Shown here: positions 59,490 to 64,000 of the stretch, piece after piece
Position numbering within the stretch: position 1 is the first letter of the stretch
Layout: each line of letters starts with the position of its first letter
NCBI RefSeq assembly: GCF_008831285.2
Contig: NC_045138.2
Location: 7,967,205 to 8,031,204 of the forward strand
Direction of reading: 5' to 3'
From: Nymphaea colorata
Taxonomy: Eukaryota > Streptophyta > Magnoliopsida > Nymphaeales > Nymphaeaceae
DNA length: 64,000 nucleotides
Position numbers and translations under genes: made by a program
The notes under the pieces: model-generated
Seen by the model: only the letters and a program-made list of their open reading frames with translations
Told to the model about the DNA's origin: nothing
The model's database searches: none

Positions 59490-61300
59490 TTGCAGACTGG
59501 GGCACCCCTCGAGTCATGTTCTCAAGCACTTTTTTTTCCAAATACATTAACATGTTCAGATGTACGTGAAGCCTGTGAGATCGCAAAGATGACTAGGATT
59601 GCTTTTCCCAAGTTTGAAATAAAATGCAAAAATAGTTACTTTGACCTGGTGCATGCCGATGTCTATGGTCCTGCCCCAGTCATTCCTTTCTCTAATTTCA
59701 AATAAGTTTTACTATTTGTCGACAACAAATCCAGAATGAGTTGGACATATCTTGTGTCAAGGAAAAGTGAAGTGCTATCATGCTTTAACAATTCTACCAA
59801 ATGATTCTTACTCAATATAACAAAAAAAAAACTATAATTTTGAGAACAAATGACGACGATGGATTTGTGAATGCCAAATTTGAAAAATTTCTCAAAGAAC
59901 ACAGGATCTTGCCTCAGATTACATGTTCAGGGACACCCCAACAAAAAAGGGGTTTGTAAGAGGAAAAATCGGCACTCACTAGATAATACTAGAGCTTTAT
60001 GTTTGAAATAAATGTTCCATCAAAATTCTGGTCTGACATAGTTACAAATGTCTGCTACATGATTAATCCATCTCAAACCAAGAAGCATGGAGATAAAAGT
60101 CTGTGTGAAATACTGAATGGAAGAAAACATCAATTAAACACTTAAAAGTGTTTGGGTTGTCTAGGTTATGTACATTTGCAAGAGAAAGACAAAAACAAAC
60201 TAGAAAAAAAGAGAAGCAAGTTGTTTATCTTTGGGACATTCTTCAATGAAAATGGATACAAATGCCTCAACATCAGTACAAACAAGTTCTATATCCAGAG
60301 ATGTTAAATTTGTTGAAGAACAATATTTTGATGTCACAGGAAACCTTAGCAATTAGAGAGAGCAAATAGATTAGACACAGCTCACCATAATAGGTTTTCT
60401 AAAGAAAAAGGGTACTTGCGAATTATTGGAGCTACCACCTAGGAAACAAAAAGTTGGTTGTAGATGGACATAAAAATTAAGTATAAGAGCAATGGTGAGA
60501 TTGAAAGGCATAAAACCAGAGTCATGCCAAAGGAGATTACACAAATTAAAGGTACAGATTTTCATGAAAACCTTCATGCTAGAGGTGAGGCACATATGGG
60601 CTGCTGTGGGTAGTTGTCAATACCAGCCCTTCAATATTTTTTTATATTAATATTTTCAACTACTTTTATGTTGTGTACATAGTGCCCCTTTGGATTTAGA
60701 AATCTGTGAATGACTTCCCCTCCAGAAATTTTTTCTGGCTTCGCCACTGTTGCATACTCTAGCTAAAATGAAACACTATCTGCATTCTTTTATCAGTTGC
60801 AACAGTCAAGAACTAGACATTATATCAAGAATGCCTTCCTACATGGTGATCTTAAGGAGGAGATATATATGGGCATACCACCTAGTCTATACGTAAGTGC
60901 AAAAAAAATTGAAGTAAAAAATATAGGTTGCAAGCTTAGGAAATACTACATGGACTCTAGCAGCCACTTGGAGCCTAGTTTGAGAAATCAAGTGAAAAGT
61001 TGCTGAAAACGGGGTATCAAAAGAGTTCGGCTTACCACTCCCAATTAACACACACAATCAAGGAAGAAATTTTGGTAGCAGCATTTTGTGTGGACAACAT
61101 AGTCATCACTGGTAGTGGTACATATTTCATAAAGAAAACCAAGAGTACACTGCAAAAATTCAAAATTGAGGATCTTGGAGTATTTCTTAGATATAGAAGT
61201 GGCTCATTCACGGCATGGAATTTTCATCTGCTAATGCAAGTATATTTTAAATTTCTTAAAAGGGACTGGCATGCTGAATTCAAAAGCAGTTAATACCCCA
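59490..61300 (+). pseudogene. Ty1/Copia integrase and reverse transcriptase fossil
   Basis: The integrase region reads CEIAKMTRIAFP, FDLVHADVYGPAPV, DNKSRMSWTYLVSRKSEVL, then ILRTNDDDGFVNAKFEKFLK, with frame changes. The usual SD..GE.. site is replaced by NDDDGF. The RT part begins near 60795 with KNAFLHGDLKEEIYMGIPPS. Near 61085 the catalytic YVDD is CVDN within FCVDNIVITGSG, then LQKFKIEDLGVFL. No LTRs were identified. It is a heavily decayed copy, unlike the element at 6966 in sequence. Confidence 0.85.
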
Positions 61301-61613
61301 ATGTAAACAAATTTTGAAGTGGACAAGAGATGGAGACTGATCACCGACCCTGCAAGTTTTCAATGACTAGTGGGCAGACTGATGTACCTCATTGTAACAT
61401 GACCTCACCTCGTGTATGTAGTGAACGTGTTCAGCTAATTCATGCATAGCCTATGAAAACCTCATTTGATTGCATTACACTGGGTACTATGCTACTTGAA
61501 AGCTACCGTAAACATGGGAATTTCTATGAGACAAATGGGGCAACTTGATATAGTTGGGTATGCCAACGCTTATTGCGCGAGGAACCCGAATCACAGGAAA
61601 TGAAAAACAGGGT
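61301..61613. other. Short unassigned spacer
   Basis: Probably further decayed Copia sequence (an RNase H-like CITLGTMLLES phrase near 61470 is too weak to call). Confidence 0.4.
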
Positions 61614-63473
61614 TGTTCGGACCCCACCCCTTTTTCAAACGGGGTTGAAATGCGAATCAACAAAATTCTTTTAAAATTGAGGGTTCTGAGAAAAAAAATT
61701 TAAGAAAAAGGGATCCACCCATTGGTACGAGGTCCAACCATTCCTTCCACCATTAACAGGAGTAATTCGACCAAGGACTAAGGGTCACTTGGATCATGTA
61801 CGAGTTGTTGATGCAAATCCTATATGCTTATGCATTGAGGTTTTGGATTCAAGAACCAAAATTCATTTTGAATGTGTGATTTGAACTTGTTTTGAAAATA
61901 AATTTGAAGATTGCAGGGTTTTTAAGTTTATTTAAAAACGTTTGTTTTGGTGCCCTTAAAAATCCACAATTCTTGAGGATATTGAATATTAAAATTGAGT
62001 TCTTTGTTGTGAACTCAAAATGGTTCATGAGTTGAAATTGTGACTGTCTTATCATCAACTTTTGGGAAAATAGCTAAGTTTCCAAAATTGATTTTGAGTT
62101 TTTCTTTTGATAGAACATAGGTTCCAAATTGTTAAAAAACATATTGTTTTCTAAACATATTTTGGCCAAGACTGTGAATGCATTGCTTGTGTTTTCTTTT
62201 AATGTTAAGTGAAGTTTACAAATTCTTGTTGTAATATGACTTGGTCACATTTGCAACTCAAATTTGAATCACTTAATTTCTTGATAATGTGCATGTGGTG
62301 CTATTGATTTTAAGTGAAAGTGAATGCATGGAATAGAAACGAAAACTATATGAGACATTTATCCTTCTCTCTCTCATAATCTCTGAAAGTCAATTCATTG
62401 TAATTACATGTCATACATTCTACACATAAAGATTTATTTTAATTAAAATGTAGGACTTTCTCTAAATGTGCTTATTATATTATTAAGTACATGAATTAGA
62501 GATGCAGTCCACAAGCTTGAGTCATGGATGAGAAACTCAAAACAATTAAGAACTAGGCAAATGAGGATGAAATCAAACTTTAAAATATAGAGAAAATGTG
62601 GATATCATCCTTTTTCCTCAAAATTGTTATAAAAATCAGATTTCATTCTGATTTAAATGGATTAAATTTAAAATATTGATTCTAAGGGTGTTCGACTCTT
62701 GGAAAATGATGAAATTTGGTTTTACTCCATATGAACTAAGCATCAAGTTGGCAAAACTCACATGCCACATGTTCTCATTCACGTCATGGGGTTCTAAGAA
62801 CCTTTTTTTCTCCCGAAAATCAAACAAAATTCCATATTCTTGTCCTAGAAGATCCGTTCATTTCTTGGATTATGAAAACACTTTTGATCTTGTTCTTTAA
62901 GGGATACAAAGATTAGGGTTTTTGAAATGAGATCTAACATTGTTTCTAAGACTCAATCAATCACATGTAAGTCTGAAAATTGGTGAATGAAATAAGAAAT
63001 TTCTAAAAGGCTTTTAGGGAGCCGATTAGGTAGGAGTAGAACCTTTTTATTATTCTTCAAAACCTAATCACTTTGTGGCTGAAAATTGACATCACAAATA
63101 TATAAAATTTGATATTCTTAAGCTAATTCCAACAAAACATAGTCTGATTTTAACAACTTACATACACCTTACATATGAATTGCTGAAAATAAAAGAAAAT
63201 TTAAGATGAAATAAAATGATTTCATAGCCTTGTACTACGAAAATCAACAAAATGATCCCCTTTTCTTTAAAAATCAGTTTGGAAATGTGTTCCAACCTGA
63301 TTTTAAAAGGAAAAAATGATTTTTAACAAGAGATTGCATGTGTATATATATAAGAATATATATATATATATATATATATATACGTACCCTACTTTTCAAA
63401 ATAAAATTTTATCAAAGGACCACATGACTCATGAATCATGATGATTCATAGCTGGATTCTTTAATGTAGGAAG

Positions 63474-63534
<61 letters not shown>

Positions 63535-64000
63535 GTACCCTACTTTTCAAAATAAAATTTTATCAAAGGACCACATGACTCATGAATCATGATGATTCAT
63601 AGCTGGATTCTTTAATGTAGGAAGATTGAAAACTTGTTTCCAATCTCCTCTACCAGCCTTGATCAATTAAATTGAAAGACATAAATCCAAATGACTTTAA
63701 ATTAGAAGGAAAACAAAATAATGTTCAAGCTAATTCATCCATAATTTTGCCATGCAAGAGTGGATCACATTTATGAGAATGTATACATCCCTAATAGGCA
63801 TTTTCATCACATATGTTGCAGCAAAATCACTCTCTCACCATGGGATTCTCTCATGGTAAGAAGTTCAAATTGGTTTTAAACTTGTTGTTTTGAAAGGGAC
63901 GTGGCCTTGGGGCCCTTTTCAAAATTTGATGCATGAGCTAGTCTTTTTAGGAAAGCCGACTCATGCATGCGTTTATGCATTAACATATACATTCAATCGT
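61614..64000 (-). repeat. Third copy of the Tat LTR, minus strand, truncated by the window end
   Basis: Starts TGTTCGGACCCCACCCC, the reverse complement of the Tat LTR 3' end. It stays colinear with about 58487 back to 56190 of the 3' LTR, read in reverse. Substitutions are frequent, so this copy is older or from another subfamily member. The sequence before 61614 does not resemble the Tat primer-binding site, so this is the 3' outer edge of a minus-strand element or a solo LTR. Confidence 0.9.
63381..63630 (-). repeat. 151-bp duplication with AT-repeat spacers in the third LTR
   Basis: TACGTACCCTACTTTTCAAA starts near-identical segments at 63381 and 63532, each ending TAATGTAGGAAGATTG. They are separated by an AT microsatellite (63478-63531), and another AT repeat (about 63356-63380) precedes the first. 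Confidence 0.92.

Noticed and set aside
1-64000. CRISPR arrays, bacterial-type operons, tRNA or rRNA genes
   Set aside because: None seen. The tRNA-like phrases are retrotransposon primer-binding sites, and repeats are plant satellites, LTRs or microsatellites.

Overview
This is nuclear DNA from a flowering plant. It has spliced genes with GT-AG introns, a plant-type plastid 13-lipoxygenase, a plant strictosidine-synthase-like gene, Copia and Tat/Ogre retrotransposons, plant hAT miniature elements and a plastid accD fragment. Exons are GC-rich against AT-rich surroundings, which fits a monocot or early-branching angiosperm, but the species cannot be decided from the window. About two thirds of the sequence is transposable-element DNA of several ages, nested in one another.

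Left part (1-15.5 kb). The window opens inside a lipoxygenase gene on the + strand; the last seven exons (872-5332, 696 codons) are present and look intact, and the transit-peptide and PLAT exons lie to the left. One intron carries a tandem duplication, one copy of which was hit by a 385-bp hAT element with a perfect 8-bp target duplication; the other copy preserves the empty site. Downstream lie a fossil LINE reverse transcriptase and a decayed Copia element with both LTRs (6966-11191). Then comes a second, broken copy of the lipoxygenase last exon with its 3' flank (11192 to about 13730), interrupted by a 426-bp hAT-type MITE.

Middle part (15.5-33 kb). A complete four-exon strictosidine-synthase-like gene lies on the minus strand (15582-20360, 388 aa). 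Beyond it is gene-poor DNA with fragments of hAT-like elements, an antisense Copia end next to a sharp inverted repeat, a three-unit tandem repeat, a PIF/Harbinger transposase fossil and another probable hAT element.

Right part (33-64 kb). A non-coding LTR element (LTRs at 33244-33566 and 40079-58694) took two later insertions: a 1375-bp hAT element (33878-35252) and, just downstream of the TATA box of its 3' LTR, an 18.2-kb Tat/Ogre-lineage Gypsy element (40246-58487, target duplication CTTAT). The Tat element has the full lineage layout: extra ORF1 with a plant-mobile-domain-like protein, gag, protease, RT/RNase H, second RNase H and integrase. All are broken. Its leader carries a 228-bp plastid accD fragment. 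To the right are a Copia integrase/RT fossil (59490-61300) and a third copy of the Tat LTR on the minus strand that runs off the window.

Only two host genes are supported. The lipoxygenase would supply 13-hydroperoxides for oxylipin and jasmonate synthesis, and the strictosidine-synthase-like protein is a six-bladed beta-propeller protein of uncertain substrate; nothing links them functionally. I found no convincing new biological system. The value of the window lies in the readable order of insertions and in the plastid-derived segment inside the retrotransposon.
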